64,000 bases of DNA from Methylobacterium radiotolerans JCM 2831 (GTDB lineage: Bacteria; Pseudomonadota; Alphaproteobacteria; Rhizobiales; Beijerinckiaceae). The translations under genes were made by a program, and so were the position numbers. This document shows, one piece after another, positions 17,574 to 28,170 of the stretch (positions within the stretch are counted from its first letter, which is position 1; each line of letters starts with the position of its first letter). The stretch is taken from NCBI RefSeq assembly GCF_000019725.1, contig NC_010505.1, forward strand, positions 310,001 through 374,000, in the 5' to 3' direction. The notes below the pieces were generated by a model, which saw only the letters and a program-made list of their open reading frames with translations, did no database searches and was not told where the DNA came from.

Positions 17574-17788
17574 CCCGACCGGCGCGCCGCGCGGTGTAGG
17601 GGAGGGATGCCTTCTCGATGGCTGGACTGCGGCGGTCTTCACACAGGCCGCCGCCGCACCCGCGGATGCCGCGGTCGAGGTCGCGATCGCCGCGTTCGCG
17701 AGGCACAGCTGCGCCGAGCATCTCGCGCCACCCTCCGCGATTGCGCCGACGGCGACGGCAGGCTCGCGGTCTCGGAAGCGACCGAGTC

Positions 17789-17828
17789 GCGGCGGGCGAG
17801 CCACCGCAACCGATGGCTCGCCCGCCGC
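17789..17828 (-). terminator. Long hairpin after nrdJ
   Basis: Perfect 15-bp stem (GCGGCGGGCGAGCCA and its complement) with a 10-nt loop, 24 bp beyond the nrdJ stop. No T-tract on either side. Probably the nrdJ 3' end, and it may also stop the convergent tautomerase transcript. Confidence 0.65.
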
Positions 17829-17851
17829 TTCAGGCTCGAAGTGTCAGGGGC

Positions 17852-20800
17852 TCAGGAGCACCCGGTCGTGGACCCGCAGGTGTCGCACTTCAGGCAGGTG
17901 CCGTTGCGGACCAGCGTGAAGTTCGCGCATTCCGGGCAGGCCTCGCCGACGTAGCCCTTCATCTTCGCCTCCGCGCGGCGGTCGGCGACGCTCCGCTCGG
18001 CCTTGGCGAAGGGGAGGGTGTCGGCGATCGTCTCGGCCTGACCGGCCGCCGCCGGCTCCGCCTTCAGCGCCGCGCTGCCGCGGATCGCGTGGACCGTACC
18101 GCCGGCCGGAGCCGACTGTCCGGCGCTCGCCGCACCCACGCCGAGGCTAGCGCCGGCCGGGCCGCCCTGGATCAGGGTGAGCCGGTCGGCCGAGCCGCGC
18201 AGCAGGCCGCGGGAGACGACCGAGGAGGCCGGCGCCGGCTTCGGACCCTCGCGGGTCGTATCGCCGCTCTCGCCGCCGCCGATCACCGTGCCGCCGATCT
18301 CGGCGGGGCTGACATGGGCGAGATCGGCGCGGCCGAGATACGAGACTGCCAGCTCGCGGAACACGTAGTCGAGGAGCGAGGTCGCGTTCTTGATCGCGTC
18401 GTTGCCCTGGACGAAGCCGGCCGGCTCGAACCGCGTGAAGGTGAAGGCCTCCACGTACTCCTCCAGCGGCACGCCGTACTGGAGGCCCAGCGAGATCGCG
18501 ATGGCGAAGTTGTTCATCAGGCTCCGGAAGGTCGCGCCCTCCTTGTGCATGTCGATGAAGATCTCGCCGAGGCGGCCGTCGTCGTACTCTCCGGTGCGCA
18601 GGTAGACTTTGTGGCCGCCCACCACCGCCTTCTGGGTGTAGCCCTTCCGGCGGGCCGGCAGCTTCTCCCGGGAGCGGATTCGCTCGACGCGCTCGATCAC
18701 CCGCTCGACGATCTTCTCCGCGGCGGCGGCGGCCTTGGCGGCGGCCGGCGCCTGGATCAGGGCCTCGATCCCCTCATCGGCCTCGTCATCGTCATCCGAG
18801 ATGAGGGCCGAATTGAGCGGCTGCGACAGCTTCGAGCCGTCGCGGTAGAGGGCGTTCGCCTTCAGGGCGAGGCGCCAGGACAGCAGGTAGGCTGCCTTGC
18901 AATCCTCCACCGTGGCGTCGTTCGGCATGTTGATGGTCTTGGAGATCGCGCCCGAGATGAAGGGCTGCGCCGCCGCCATCATGCGGATGTGGCTCTCGAC
19001 CGACAAGTAGCGCTTGCCGATCCGGCCGCACGGATTGGCGCAGTCGAAGACCGGGTAGTGCTCGAGCTTCAGGCCCGGAGCGCCCTCCAGCGTCATCGCT
19101 CCGCAGATGTGCGTGTTGGCGGCCTCGATGTCCTTCTTAGAGAAGCCAAGGAACGGCAGCAGCTCGAAGGTCGGGTCCGACAGCTTCTCCGCCGGGACCT
19201 TCAGGGTCTGGGTCAGGAAATCGTCGCCCAGCGTCCAGCGGTTGAACACGAACTTGATATCGAAGGCCGACTTCAGGCCCTTCTCCACCGCGGCGATCTT
19301 CTCGTCGGTGAAGCCCTTGGCCCGCAGCGTCGTCGGGTTGATGCCCGGCGCCTGACCCATCGAGCCGTGGCCGACCGCGTAGGCCTCGATCTCGGCGATC
19401 TCGGATTCGCGGTAGCCGAGCGCCCGCAGGGCGTCCGGCGCGGCCTGGTTGATGATCTTGAAGTAGCCGCCGCCGGCGAGCTTCTTGAACTTCACCAGGG
19501 CGAAGTCCGGCTCGATGCCGGTGGTGTCGCAATCCATCACGAGGCCGATCGTGCCGGTCGGCGCGATCACGGTGGCCTGGGCGTTGCGGTAGCCGTGCTC
19601 CTCGCCGAGCTTCAGCGCCCGGTCCCAGGCGGCGCGGGCGTGGTCACCCAGATCCGCCTGCGGGATGTTGGCGTGGTCGAGGGCGACCGGCGCGACGTTT
19701 AGGAACTCGTAGCCCTCGGCCTCGCCGTGCGCGGCCCGGCGATGATTGCGGATGACGCGCAGCATCGCGTCGGCATTCTCCTCATAGGCCGGGAAGGTGC
19801 CGAGCTCCGAAGCCATCTCGGCCGAGGTCGCGTAGGCGACACCCGTCATGATCGCCGTGAGCGCGCCGGCCAGGGCCCGACCCGCGTCGGAATCGTAGGG
19901 CAGGCCCATGGTCATCAGCAGGCCGCCGATATTGGCGTAGCCGAGGCCGAGCGTCCGGTAGCGGTAGGAGAGCTCCGCGATCTCCTTCGACGGGAACTGC
20001 GCCATCATCACGGAGATCTCGAGCACCACCGTCCAGAGGCGGTTGAGGTGCTCGAACGCCTCGGCGTCGAAGCGCTTGGTCTCGCGATCGTACATCGTCA
20101 GCAGGTTCGCCGAGGCGAGATTGCAGGCGGTGTCGTCGAGGAACATGTACTCGGAGCACGGGTTCGAGGCCCGGATCCGCCCGCCCGCCGGGCAGGTGTG
20201 CCAGTCGTTCATCGTCGTGTTGAAGTGCAGGCCCGGATCCGCCGAGGCCCAGGCGGCCTCGCCGATCCGCTCCCACAGGTCACGGGCCCTGAGGGTCTTG
20301 GTGACCTTCCCGGTGGTGCGGGCGGTGAGCTGCCAGTCGGCATCCGCCTCGACGGCGCGCAGGAAGTCGTCGGTCAGCGAGACCGAGTTGTTGGAGTTCT
20401 GGCCGGCGACCGTGAGGTAGGCCTCCGAATCCCAGTCGGTGTCGTAGACGGGGAACTCGATCTTGGTGAAGCCCTGGCGCGCGAACTGCACCACGCGCTT
20501 GATGTAGGAATCCGGCACGGAGGCGCGGCGGGCGGCCTTGATCTCGCGCTTGAGAGCCGGGTTGCGCTCCGAATCGAAGCAGGCATCCCCTTCCGCCTCG
20601 CACTGCGTGCAGGCCTTCATCACCAGCGTCAGGTGCTTGGAGACGACCTTCGAGCCCGTCACCAGGGCGGCGACCTTCTGCTCCTCCTTCACCTTCCAGT
20701 CGATGAAGGCCTCGATGTCCGGGTGGTCGATATCCACGATCACCATCTTGGCGGCGCGCCGCGTGGTCCCGCCCGACTTGATGGCGCCCGCCGCCCGGTC

Positions 20801-21583
20801 GCCGATCTTGAGGAAGCTCATCAGGCCCGACGACTTGCCGCCGCCGCCGAGCTTCTCGTTCTCCGAGCGCAGCATCGAGAAGTTGGAGCCGGTGCCCGAG
20901 CCGTACTTGAACAGGCGCGCCTCACGCACCCACAGGTCCATGATGCCGCCGTCGTTGACGAGGTCATCCTGGACCGACTGGATGAAGCAGGCATGCGGCT
21001 GCGGATGCTCGTAGGCCGACGCCGACTTGGTCAGCACGCCGGTCTGCGGGTCGCAGTAGTAGTGGCCCTGGCTCGGTCCATCGATGCCGTAGGCCCAGTG
21101 AAGGCCGGTGTTGAACCATTGCGGCGAGTTGGGCGCCACCATCTGGCGGGCCAGCATGAAACGCAGCTCGTCCATGAAGGCCGAGGCGTCCTCCTCCGAG
21201 GAGAAGTAGCCGCCCTTCCAGCCCCAGTAGGTCCAGCAACCCGCGAGCCGGTCGAAGACCTGTGTGGCGGAGGATTCGGAGACGAAGCGCTCGTCCTCGG
21301 GGAGTTCCGCCAGGGCGGCGTCGTCCGGAACGGAGCGCCACAGGAAGGACGGAACCGCGTTCTCCTCGACCTTGCGCAAACGGGCCGGGACGCCCGCCTT
21401 GCGGAAGTACTTCTGCGCGAGCACGTCGCTCGCGACCTGGCTCCAGCTCTCCGGCACGTCGATGCCGTCGAGGCGGAACACCACCGAGCCGTCCGGGTTG
21501 CGGATCTCGCTCAGCGCCTTGCGGAAAGGGATCCCGGCGTAGGGCGATTGTCCGGCCGTGGTGTAGCGACGCTCGAACCGCAT
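17852..21583 (-). CDS. nrdJ: Adenosylcobalamin-dependent (class II) ribonucleotide reductase
   Basis: 1243-residue reductase making deoxyribonucleotides with vitamin B12 and no oxygen requirement. Seen: ATP-cone-free N-terminus [47 protein letters not shown], the finger-loop cysteine in [31 protein letters not shown], and a C-terminal zinc-ribbon-like [20 protein letters not shown] tail with the redox cysteines. The ATG at 21583 gives the conserved start and has GGGAGAGG upstream; an in-frame start 29 codons earlier lacks both. Length is typical of the large alphaproteobacterial NrdJ. It stands alone; possible NrdR boxes lie about 215-255 bp upstream. Confidence 0.97.
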   Translation of the reverse strand: MRFERRYTTAGQSPYAGIPFRKALSEIRNPDGSVVFRLDGIDVPESWSQVASDVLAQKYFRKAGVPARLRKVEENAVPSFLWRSVPDDAALAELPEDERFVSESSATQVFDRLAGCWTYWGWKGGYFSSEEDASAFMDELRFMLARQMVAPNSPQWFNTGLHWAYGIDGPSQGHYYCDPQTGVLTKSASAYEHPQPHACFIQSVQDDLVNDGGIMDLWVREARLFKYGSGTGSNFSMLRSENEKLGGGGKSSGLMSFLKIGDRAAGAIKSGGTTRRAAKMVIVDIDHPDIEAFIDWKVKEEQKVAALVTGSKVVSKHLTLVMKACTQCEAEGDACFDSERNPALKREIKAARRASVPDSYIKRVVQFARQGFTKIEFPVYDTDWDSEAYLTVAGQNSNNSVSLTDDFLRAVEADADWQLTARTTGKVTKTLRARDLWERIGEAAWASADPGLHFNTTMNDWHTCPAGGRIRASNPCSEYMFLDDTACNLASANLLTMYDRETKRFDAEAFEHLNRLWTVVLEISVMMAQFPSKEIAELSYRYRTLGLGYANIGGLLMTMGLPYDSDAGRALAGALTAIMTGVAYATSAEMASELGTFPAYEENADAMLRVIRNHRRAAHGEAEGYEFLNVAPVALDHANIPQADLGDHARAAWDRALKLGEEHGYRNAQATVIAPTGTIGLVMDCDTTGIEPDFALVKFKKLAGGGYFKIINQAAPDALRALGYRESEIAEIEAYAVGHGSMGQAPGINPTTLRAKGFTDEKIAAVEKGLKSAFDIKFVFNRWTLGDDFLTQTLKVPAEKLSDPTFELLPFLGFSKKDIEAANTHICGAMTLEGAPGLKLEHYPVFDCANPCGRIGKRYLSVESHIRMMAAAQPFISGAISKTINMPNDATVEDCKAAYLLSWRLALKANALYRDGSKLSQPLNSALISDDDDEADEGIEALIQAPAAAKAAAAAEKIVERVIERVERIRSREKLPARRKGYTQKAVVGGHKVYLRTGEYDDGRLGEIFIDMHKEGATFRSLMNNFAIAISLGLQYGVPLEEYVEAFTFTRFEPAGFVQGNDAIKNATSLLDYVFRELAVSYLGRADLAHVSPAEIGGTVIGGGESGDTTREGPKPAPASSVVSRGLLRGSADRLTLIQGGPAGASLGVGAASAGQSAPAGGTVHAIRGSAALKAEPAAAGQAETIADTLPFAKAERSVADRRAEAKMKGYVGEACPECANFTLVRNGTCLKCDTCGSTTGCS

Positions 21584-22096
21584 GAAACACACCTCTCCCG
21601 ACGGGACGCGAACGTCCCGGCCCCGCGCGACGCGGGGTCTAGCCCGATAGTGGGATTCGCGGCCGACCACGCCCGGCTGAGAGACGTGCCCCGGTCCCGC
21701 GAACGAAAATTAGGAACGGTCGCCCCTGCCCAACGCACCACTTCCGCGGGGCGCGACCGATGCAGGGAGATTACCGCCGCCTTCACTCTCACGTCAACAA
21801 GTGGTGTTCGGCGGGCTTGTTCCCCGCTAGATGTTGTGCCGGCTCGCAAAAGTCTGTGGATATCGTCCCGGACCGGGATAAGTGTCCTTCCGGCTTTCGG
21901 GAATCGGATCGGGAAAATTTTAGATTCACAACCCTAGGGAGCGGACCTGGCGAACAGCCGGACCCGGGGGCCGAAACCGCGGTCGAGCGTTGCCCGGCAG
22001 CGACACTTCCGTCATGCGGCTGGACTCGCACGCGCGCGGTCACCATAACGGCGCCGACGAGCGCCCTCGCGGCGCGGCACGATTCCGGGACCGGCG
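21584..22096. other. Divergent promoter region of nrdJ and the NDUFA12-like gene
   Basis: 513 bp without a gene. It holds the NrdR-box candidates and an AT-richer patch at about 21890-21940 (GGGAAAATTTTAGATTCACAACC). I looked for a cobalamin riboswitch and saw no convincing B12 box. Confidence 0.5.
21794..21839. promoter_or_regulatory. Candidate tandem NrdR boxes upstream of nrdJ
   Basis: CCGCTAGATGTTGTGC (21824-21839) is close to the NrdR box consensus (ACACTATATATTGTGT-like). A weaker copy, TCAACAAGTGGTGTTC (21794-21809), is centred 30 bp away, near the roughly three-turn spacing usual for paired NrdR boxes. Placed by eye; the second copy is poor. Confidence 0.4.
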
Positions 22097-22513
22097 ATGG
22101 CGCTGAAGGACACTTTGCTGCGCATCTTCACGTGGTGGAACGGTCAGACCGTCTCCGTCGCGCTCCAGACCGCCCGCACCGGCATCTTCGTCGGCGAGGA
22201 CGAGTTCGGGAACAAGTACTACAAGGCGGAAGGTGCGCTGATCGACCGCTCGGTGGGCTCGGAGCGCCGCTGGGTCGTCTATAACGGCTACGCCGACGCC
22301 TCGAAGGTGCCCCCCGGCTGGCGGGGCTGGCTCTGCCACAACGTCGACGTCGCGCCGAGCGAGGAGAAGTACCAGCCGAAGGCGTGGCAGAAGCCGCATA
22401 TCGAGAACCAGACCGGCACCGCGAACGCGTACCGGCCGGCGGGCTCGCAGCTCTCCTGGGGCCAGCGGCCGGCAGCGACCGGCGACTACGTGTCCTGGAC
22501 GCCGGGCGAGTAG
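22097..22513 (+). CDS. NADH:ubiquinone oxidoreductase accessory subunit, NDUFA12/B17.2 family
   Basis: 138 residues. Signature features: FTWWNGQTVSVALQTARTG, VGEDEFGNKYYKAEG, RRWVVYNGYADASKVPPGW and WLCHNVDVAPSE. This complex I accessory subunit is conserved between mitochondria and Alphaproteobacteria, where it sits on the peripheral arm near the Fe-S clusters. The gene usually lies apart from the nuo operon, as here. Good start with no better alternative. It supports an alphaproteobacterial origin for the window. Confidence 0.93.
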   Translation: MALKDTLLRIFTWWNGQTVSVALQTARTGIFVGEDEFGNKYYKAEGALIDRSVGSERRWVVYNGYADASKVPPGWRGWLCHNVDVAPSEEKYQPKAWQKPHIENQTGTANAYRPAGSQLSWGQRPAATGDYVSWTPGE

Positions 22514-22641
22514 GTCCGCGCGCCGCCTCGGGCCGGGCGCCCTTTTGCCGCCACCGTTCCGGTGTTCATGACGGGCCAATCCTGATCGTCCGCCGCGCAG
22601 CCGTTGGCGCGGCCGGCCACCCTCGTCTAGGGGTCCGAGCC

Positions 22642-23298
22642 TTGAGCCGCATCACCGCCCTCGCACGCCGCGCGCTCGCCCCGAGCCTCGCGCTCCTCGT
22701 CTGCGCCGGCCCCGCCGCTGCCGACAAGATCAAGAACCCGACCGCGGTGTTCTCCGGCCTCGACAAGATCACCGGCCGGATCGTCAATTTCGAGGTCGCG
22801 GTCGACGAGACCGTGCAGTTCGGCGCCCTGCAGCTCACCCCGCGGGTCTGCTACACGCGACCGCCCACCGAGAGCGCGAAGACCACGGCATTCCTCGAGG
22901 TCGACGAGGTCACCCTCGACAACAAGTACCGCCGCATCTTCACGGGCTGGATGTTCGCGTCGAGCCCCGGCCTCCACGCGATCGAACACCCGATCTACGA
23001 CGTCTGGCTGGTCGACTGTAAGGGCGGCAGCGACGTGATCGCCGAGGCCAAGGAGCAGGAGGACGTCCCGGCCGTGGCGGCCAAGCCCGAGAAGGCGAAG
23101 CGCCCCGGCAAGGACGCGACCAAGACCGCCCAGCAGCTCAACGCCAACGGCCAGGTCGACGTGGAGGCTCCGCGCGGCGTGCCGGTGCAGCCCCGCCAGA
23201 AGCCCTCGCGCAAGTTCTTCCCGTCGAACGAGGGCCCGGCGCCGGCCCCACCGCCGCAGCAGCAGCCGCAGAACCTGTTCGACGCGCTGTTCCGCTGA
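22642..23298 (+). CDS. DUF2155 periplasmic protein
   Basis: 218 residues. TTG start at 22642 with AGGGG 9 bp upstream, giving the signal peptide LSRITALARRALAPSLALLV...PAAA. The DUF2155 core follows: DKITGRIVNFEVAVDETVQF, GALQLTPRVCYTRPPTE, VDEVTLDNKYRRIFTGWMF and IEHPIYDVWLVDCK, with two conserved cysteines. The C-terminal third is Pro/Gln/Lys-rich and disordered. In many Alphaproteobacteria this gene sits beside NDUFA12, as here, so a link to respiratory complex I is suspected. Function unproven. Confidence 0.88.
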   Translation: MSRITALARRALAPSLALLVCAGPAAADKIKNPTAVFSGLDKITGRIVNFEVAVDETVQFGALQLTPRVCYTRPPTESAKTTAFLEVDEVTLDNKYRRIFTGWMFASSPGLHAIEHPIYDVWLVDCKGGSDVIAEAKEQEDVPAVAAKPEKAKRPGKDATKTAQQLNANGQVDVEAPRGVPVQPRQKPSRKFFPSNEGPAPAPPPQQQPQNLFDALFR

Positions 23299-23322
23299 CG
23301 CCGTCGCGAGCGCGTCGTCGCT

Positions 23323-24459
23323 TCAGGCGACGTTGAGGCGACGGCCCCGATTCCAGGCCAGGAACGGGACGCCGGAGAGCAGCCCGGCAAGGGCGGCGCG
23401 CGTCTGGTGGCAGCCGTTCACCGACACCCGGGGCAGGGCCTGGAGATGGCCGGCATGCTCGGCGAAGAGGTGGCCCGGCCGCGTGGTCACCGCGGTCGCG
23501 AAGCCCAACTCCCGCGCCAGCGCGAATTCCCGCGGGCCGGCGGAAGACGGGTCTCCGACCGGGTAGGAGAGGTGTCGCACCGGTCGGCCGAGTTCCGTCT
23601 CGATCCGCGCGCGCCCCTCGGCGATCTCGCGCGATGCGAACGCGGCGGCGTGCTTAGCCAGCATCGGGTGGCTGACCGTGTGCGCGCCGACGGTGACGGC
23701 CGGGTCGACGGCGAGGTCGCGCAGTTCGTCCCAGGACAGACACAGATCGGCGGCGAGGCGCCCCGGCGGGAAGCCGGCCTGCCGGCAGAGGGCGGCGATC
23801 CGCTCGAGGAGGTCCGCCTCGTCGCCGTGGCGCAGGTCGCGGTACAGAGCTTCGAACGCCAGCGCCTTCTCCTGCGGGCTGCGCGCCGGAAGGTCGAGAC
23901 TCCGCGCACCGATCTCGATGCGCACCCGGTCCAGCCGCGCGATCGCCCGCTCCAGTTCGATCCACCACAGCCGGCCGGCCTGATCGGCGAAGCCGCTGGT
24001 GACGAACAGCGTCCACGGCGCGCCGTGGCGGGCCAGCACGGGACGGGCGTGCACGACGTTGTCGCGATAGCCGTCGTCGAAGGTCAGGACGGCGAAGGGC
24101 GGTCCGTAATCCGGCTCGGCCAGCCGCTCCGGCACCGCATCCAGGCCGATGATCTCGAAGCCGCGGGCGTCGAGCTCGCGCAGGGTGAGGTCGAGGAAGT
24201 CCGGGGTGATGCCGAGCAGCCGGTTCGGCGCGAAGGCCGGCACCGGGTCGGGGCTGACGTGGTGGAACGTGAGGATCACGCCGAGGCCGCGGGCCGCGGG
24301 GCTGAGCCAGCGGTCTGCCCCCAGCGCCTGGATCGCGCGGAAGCCCGACGCGAAGACCCGATGCTTGGCACGCGACGACAGCATGGCCCTGAACCGTTCG
24401 GGCTCGAGGCCCAGCGCGGCACAGCCTTGGCGTGCCAGAGTAAACAAACCCGAAAGCAC
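23323..24459 (-). CDS. Polysaccharide deacetylase (NodB/CE4 family)
   Basis: 378 residues. The NodB domain starts around residue 60: VILTFHHVSPD, then AVLTFDDGYRDNVVHARPVL with the catalytic and metal Asp pair, VGAHTVSHPMLAKH with the metal histidines, and HLSYPVGDPSSAGP. It would remove N-acetyl groups from an extracellular polysaccharide or its precursor. It is convergent with DUF2155 and divergent from the acyltransferase at 24625. With the Wzz- and Wza-like genes it forms an exopolysaccharide neighbourhood. Confidence 0.87.
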   Translation of the reverse strand: MLSGLFTLARQGCAALGLEPERFRAMLSSRAKHRVFASGFRAIQALGADRWLSPAARGLGVILTFHHVSPDPVPAFAPNRLLGITPDFLDLTLRELDARGFEIIGLDAVPERLAEPDYGPPFAVLTFDDGYRDNVVHARPVLARHGAPWTLFVTSGFADQAGRLWWIELERAIARLDRVRIEIGARSLDLPARSPQEKALAFEALYRDLRHGDEADLLERIAALCRQAGFPPGRLAADLCLSWDELRDLAVDPAVTVGAHTVSHPMLAKHAAAFASREIAEGRARIETELGRPVRHLSYPVGDPSSAGPREFALARELGFATAVTTRPGHLFAEHAGHLQALPRVSVNGCHQTRAALAGLLSGVPFLAWNRGRRLNVA

Positions 24460-24624
24460 GCGCAGCGGCGCTCATCGCAAGCTGTCATTAGCCACGACTG
24501 AGCTTTGCCGGACCATCCGGCACCGGGATCATACCATCGTCGATTGAAGTCACGGGCTGTTCAGTCGCCTCCCGTCAGGGTTGGGGCGCCACGGGACCGT
24601 GAGCGGTCCCCGGGAGATCGGGTC

Positions 24625-25809
24625 ATGGCGGTCGGTGTCCAAGTAACGGGAACGGACATGGTCGATACGCGCATCGCCGGGGGGCTCGTCGCGGAGATCA
24701 TCCCGGACCTCGCCGCGGCCGAGGCGCTCTGGCGGCGCCTCGAGGCCGATCCGGCGAGCCTCGGCACACCCTACCAGCGGTTCGACTGGATCGGCGCCTA
24801 CCTGCGGGCGACGGGGCAGGCCGAACGCGCGCGCGTCGCGGTCCTGCGGGACGCGGACGGCCGGCCACGCATCCTCATCCCGTTCACGCTTCAGCGGGAG
24901 CACGGCCTGCGCCTCGCGCGCACGGTCGGCGACACCCACGCCAATTATCACTTGCCGCTCTTCGCCACCCGCGGCGCGGCGGCCATCGCGCCCGGCAGCA
25001 TCGTCGCGGCCCTGATCCGCGCCGGCCGCGCGGACGGGATCGACGCCTTCGCCCTGAAGCATCAGCCCCGGATGTGGGACGGGGCGGCGAACCCGCTCGC
25101 CGCCAGCGGCGAGGCGGAGGCCAGCGACGCCTACGGCCTCATGCTCGGGCCGGACCCGGAGGCGACCGTACGCCGGGTCTTCAGCGCGGATGCCCGCAAG
25201 AAGCTGCGCTCCAAGGAGAAGCGCCTCGTGGAGGCGCACGGCGCGATCACCTACCGCCGCGCCGAGACCGCCGACGAGACGGGGCGCCTGCTGGCGGCGT
25301 TCTTCGCGCAGAAATCGGCCCGCTTCGCCGGCATGGGGGTGTCCGACCCCTACGCCGACCCCGCGATCCGGGCCTTCCTGACGGCCGCGGCGACCGGCGC
25401 CGAACCCGCGGTGGAGCTGTACGCCCTGTGCCTCGCCGAGAGCGGTCGCGTCCTCGCGACCTTCGGCGGCGCCGTCAGTGAGCGGCGCTTCAGCGGCATG
25501 ATGACGGCGTTCGACGGCGACCCCGAGATCGCTCGCTACAGCCCCGGTGACTTGCTGCTCCAGCACCTGGTGCGCGACCAGACCGCGCGCGGCCGGCAGG
25601 GCTTCGACCTCGGCGTCGGTGAGGCCCGCTACAAAGCCAGCATCTGCGACGAGACGATCGGCCTCGTCGAGACGATCATTCCGGTCACCCTCCGGGGCCG
25701 GATCTACGGTGCGCTCCGCCGCGGCCTGAACCGCACGAAGCGGCGGATCAAGCGGGACCCGCGCCTCTACGCCCTCCTGAAACGGCTCCGCACTCTGCGC
25801 CGATCGTGA
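24625..25809 (+). CDS. CelD/BcsL-family GNAT acyltransferase
   Basis: 394 residues. The C-terminal half is the Acetyltransf_6 (CelD-like) fold: SADARKKLRSKEKRLVEAHG, ALCLAESGRVLATFGGAVSE, SPGDLLLQHLVRDQTARG and FDLGVGEARYKASICDE, the last being the family hallmark. The N-terminus has TPYQRFDWIGAYLRAT. The ATG at 24625 has GGGAGATCGGG upstream; ATG 24658 is also possible. Members acylate polysaccharide precursors or lipid-linked sugars in exopolysaccharide and cellulose clusters. Located among EPS genes. Confidence 0.82.
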   Translation: MAVGVQVTGTDMVDTRIAGGLVAEIIPDLAAAEALWRRLEADPASLGTPYQRFDWIGAYLRATGQAERARVAVLRDADGRPRILIPFTLQREHGLRLARTVGDTHANYHLPLFATRGAAAIAPGSIVAALIRAGRADGIDAFALKHQPRMWDGAANPLAASGEAEASDAYGLMLGPDPEATVRRVFSADARKKLRSKEKRLVEAHGAITYRRAETADETGRLLAAFFAQKSARFAGMGVSDPYADPAIRAFLTAAATGAEPAVELYALCLAESGRVLATFGGAVSERRFSGMMTAFDGDPEIARYSPGDLLLQHLVRDQTARGRQGFDLGVGEARYKASICDETIGLVETIIPVTLRGRIYGALRRGLNRTKRRIKRDPRLYALLKRLRTLRRS

Positions 25810-25822
25810 CCGGCGTCCCGGC

Positions 25823-28036
25823 CTAGGCGGCGTTGAGGCGCAATTCCGCCCGGGCGTCCGCGACCTCGGATGCGGCGGCACGATCCTGCGCCACTAGGAT
25901 CTGCCCCGCACCGGCCTCCTCGGCCAAGGCGTACAGGTCGGCCAGCGCCGGATCCTCGGCATCGGCGTTCGACGCGATGACGACGCTGTCCATGAAACCG
26001 GCGACCAGCTCGAGGAGGTCGACGGCCCGCGGCGCGGCGTAGAGCCGGCAGATCACCCAGTCGTAGGCCTCGGCCATGGCCTCGAAGGTCAGCGCCAGAG
26101 CATCCAACTCGTCGAAGAGGACGGCGGAATCCTGCAAGCCCGCCTCGATCCGGTGATAGCCGCTGTCCCGGCGTGCCTGGATCACGTCGAGGAAGGCGGC
26201 TTCGCCGGCGACGAGGTCGGAGAAGCCGAGCCCTGCCGTACCGTCGTGCGGCAGGTTCAGGTCGACGGCGACGAGGCTACCCTCACGACCCAGGGCGCGG
26301 GTCAGAGCCTCGGGAAGCGTCGGGACGCCGCGTCGATCCTCGGTCTCGACGATCAGGATCCGGCGACCGGCCTGCGCCTCCGGGGCCCGGGGCGTCGCCG
26401 CGATCCGGGCGACGAGGGGCGCGAGATCGAACGTGTCGGCGCTGCGGATCGCCGTCGGCGCGACGGGCGCCCTCTCGGCGGCCGACCGCGGAGGCTCGGA
26501 CCAGTGCGCGGCCGGCGTCGCTTCCGGGAAGGTGAAGGACGGCCGATCCAGCACCGGCTCGCGGCGGCGGCGATCGTCCGCCGGGTCGCCGTCGCGGTCG
26601 CCGGCGGGGCGGCCGGACTCCGCGAGCAGCGCGCTGGCGATGACGCCGCCGACCGACAGCATGAGCGTCAGCAGGGTCGCGAAGGCGACGATCGGCAGCT
26701 TCTTCGGGAAGGACGGGAGCTCGGGCGTCACGGCGCGGGACACGATGCGGGCATCGGCGGGCGTCGCGGCCTCGCCGTCGCGCGCCGCCGCCTCGCGGTA
26801 GCGGCCGAGATAGGACTCGAGCTGCTCGCGCTGCGCCTTCGCCTCGCGCTCCAGCGCCCGGAGCTGGATCTCGCTGGCGTTGCCGCGGACGACGACGTCC
26901 TGCTGGCCGTCCACGGCGGCCTGGAGGCTCTCGACCCGGGCCCCGGCGATCTTGGCATCGTTCTCCATCGTGCGCACGACGCGCTCGGCCGAGGCCTTGA
27001 TCTGCGCGTCGAGGTCCTCGAGCTGGGCGTTCAGCTCCTTGATCCGCGGGTGGGCCGGCAGGAGGGTCCGCGACTCGAGGGCGAGCTGCGCGCGCACGGC
27101 GATCCGGTTCTCGACGATCCGGCGGATCACCTCGTTGTTGGCGACGTCGGGGATCTCGAAGGCGCGCCCGTCCTTGATCAGATCCTTGATGGCCTTCACC
27201 TTGCCGTCGAGGTCGGCCTTCAGGCTCCGCGCCGCGGAGAGCTGACTCGACAATTCGCCGAGCTGCTGGGCGTTGAGCGGCCGGCCGGCAACGCCGGTGC
27301 TGCCCACGAGGCCGTTCCTGGCGCGGAACGCCTCGACCTTGGCCTCGGCCTCGGCGACGCGGTTGCGCAGCCCGTCGATGTTGCCGCCGAGCCAGGTGGA
27401 GGCGTACCGGGCGGTGTCGACCTTATCGGCTTCGAGCGAGCCGATGTAGAGCTTCGCGATGGTGTTGGCGGCCTCGGCCGCGAGCTTCGGGTCCTTCGCG
27501 CGGAACTCGATCGTCAGGATCCGCGACTTGCCGGCGGGATAGACCAGCAGGTGATCGAAGTAGGCGTCGAGCACCCGGTCCTCTGCGGGGCGGTCGAGAG
27601 GATTGGCGCCGATGCCGAGCATCATCAGAACGCGCTGAACCGCGCCGATGCTGCCCGCACCGGGATCGAACTCGGCGTTGCCGACGAGCTTGAGCCGGCG
27701 GATCGCCTCGCGGGCGAGATCGCGGGACATGGCCACCTGCACCTGGCTCGCCACCGCCTGCTCGTCGATCGGTGCAAGCTGGTCGCCGCGCTCCTGCGCG
27801 GTCCGGGCGAAGGCCGGGTCGCGGCTCTCGAGGAGAACCTTCGCCTCGCCGGTGTAGCGGGGGCTGACCACGTTGACGAAGACGCTCGCGCCCAGGGCAA
27901 CCACCAGAGTCGGCCCGACGATCCAGCCGATCGAGCGCCGCAGGATCCGCGGCAGCTGCGCGAGGCCGAGGCCTTCCTCGGCGCGCGGCTGGGGTCCGGG
28001 TACGGCATAGATCGAGCGCTGACGGATCGTGGACAT
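25823..28036 (-). CDS. Wzz/GumC-type polysaccharide chain-length protein with degenerate tyrosine-kinase domain
   Basis: 737 residues. Wzz domain with TM helix 1 (about 38-58, IGWIVGPTLVVALGASVFVN), a long periplasmic coiled-coil region (about 190-430), and TM helix 2 near 460. The cytoplasmic C-terminus (about 545-737) has the BY-kinase fold outline (GRRILIVETEDRRGVP, LVAVDLNLPHDG, DWVICRL) but the Walker A GxxGxGK(S/T) is absent and there is no C-terminal tyrosine cluster. It likely sets polymer chain length and cannot be an active kinase. Divergent from the Wza-like export lipoprotein. Confidence 0.85.
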   Translation of the reverse strand: MSTIRQRSIYAVPGPQPRAEEGLGLAQLPRILRRSIGWIVGPTLVVALGASVFVNVVSPRYTGEAKVLLESRDPAFARTAQERGDQLAPIDEQAVASQVQVAMSRDLAREAIRRLKLVGNAEFDPGAGSIGAVQRVLMMLGIGANPLDRPAEDRVLDAYFDHLLVYPAGKSRILTIEFRAKDPKLAAEAANTIAKLYIGSLEADKVDTARYASTWLGGNIDGLRNRVAEAEAKVEAFRARNGLVGSTGVAGRPLNAQQLGELSSQLSAARSLKADLDGKVKAIKDLIKDGRAFEIPDVANNEVIRRIVENRIAVRAQLALESRTLLPAHPRIKELNAQLEDLDAQIKASAERVVRTMENDAKIAGARVESLQAAVDGQQDVVVRGNASEIQLRALEREAKAQREQLESYLGRYREAAARDGEAATPADARIVSRAVTPELPSFPKKLPIVAFATLLTLMLSVGGVIASALLAESGRPAGDRDGDPADDRRRREPVLDRPSFTFPEATPAAHWSEPPRSAAERAPVAPTAIRSADTFDLAPLVARIAATPRAPEAQAGRRILIVETEDRRGVPTLPEALTRALGREGSLVAVDLNLPHDGTAGLGFSDLVAGEAAFLDVIQARRDSGYHRIEAGLQDSAVLFDELDALALTFEAMAEAYDWVICRLYAAPRAVDLLELVAGFMDSVVIASNADAEDPALADLYALAEEAGAGQILVAQDRAAASEVADARAELRLNAA

Positions 28037-28170
28037 GCGGACGCTCTGAACGCGGAGACAAACCGAACAGGCATTACTGCCGTCCCGCCGCCATTAGTGG
28101 ATGTTAAGGTTGCTCAAGAGTTAAGGCGCGCGGGGACCGGTGGCGGGGCAATGCCGGCCGAACGGCGATC

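Noticed and set aside
17607..17788. Possible small gene between the tautomerase and the nrdJ terminator
   Set aside because: One frame looks Ala-rich and protein-like (AAVFTQAAAAPADAAVEVA) but has no start codon or ribosome-binding site and reads through the hairpin.
21584..22096. Cobalamin riboswitch upstream of the B12-dependent nrdJ
   Set aside because: Expected in some genomes, but I saw no convincing B12 box or matching fold elements in this region.
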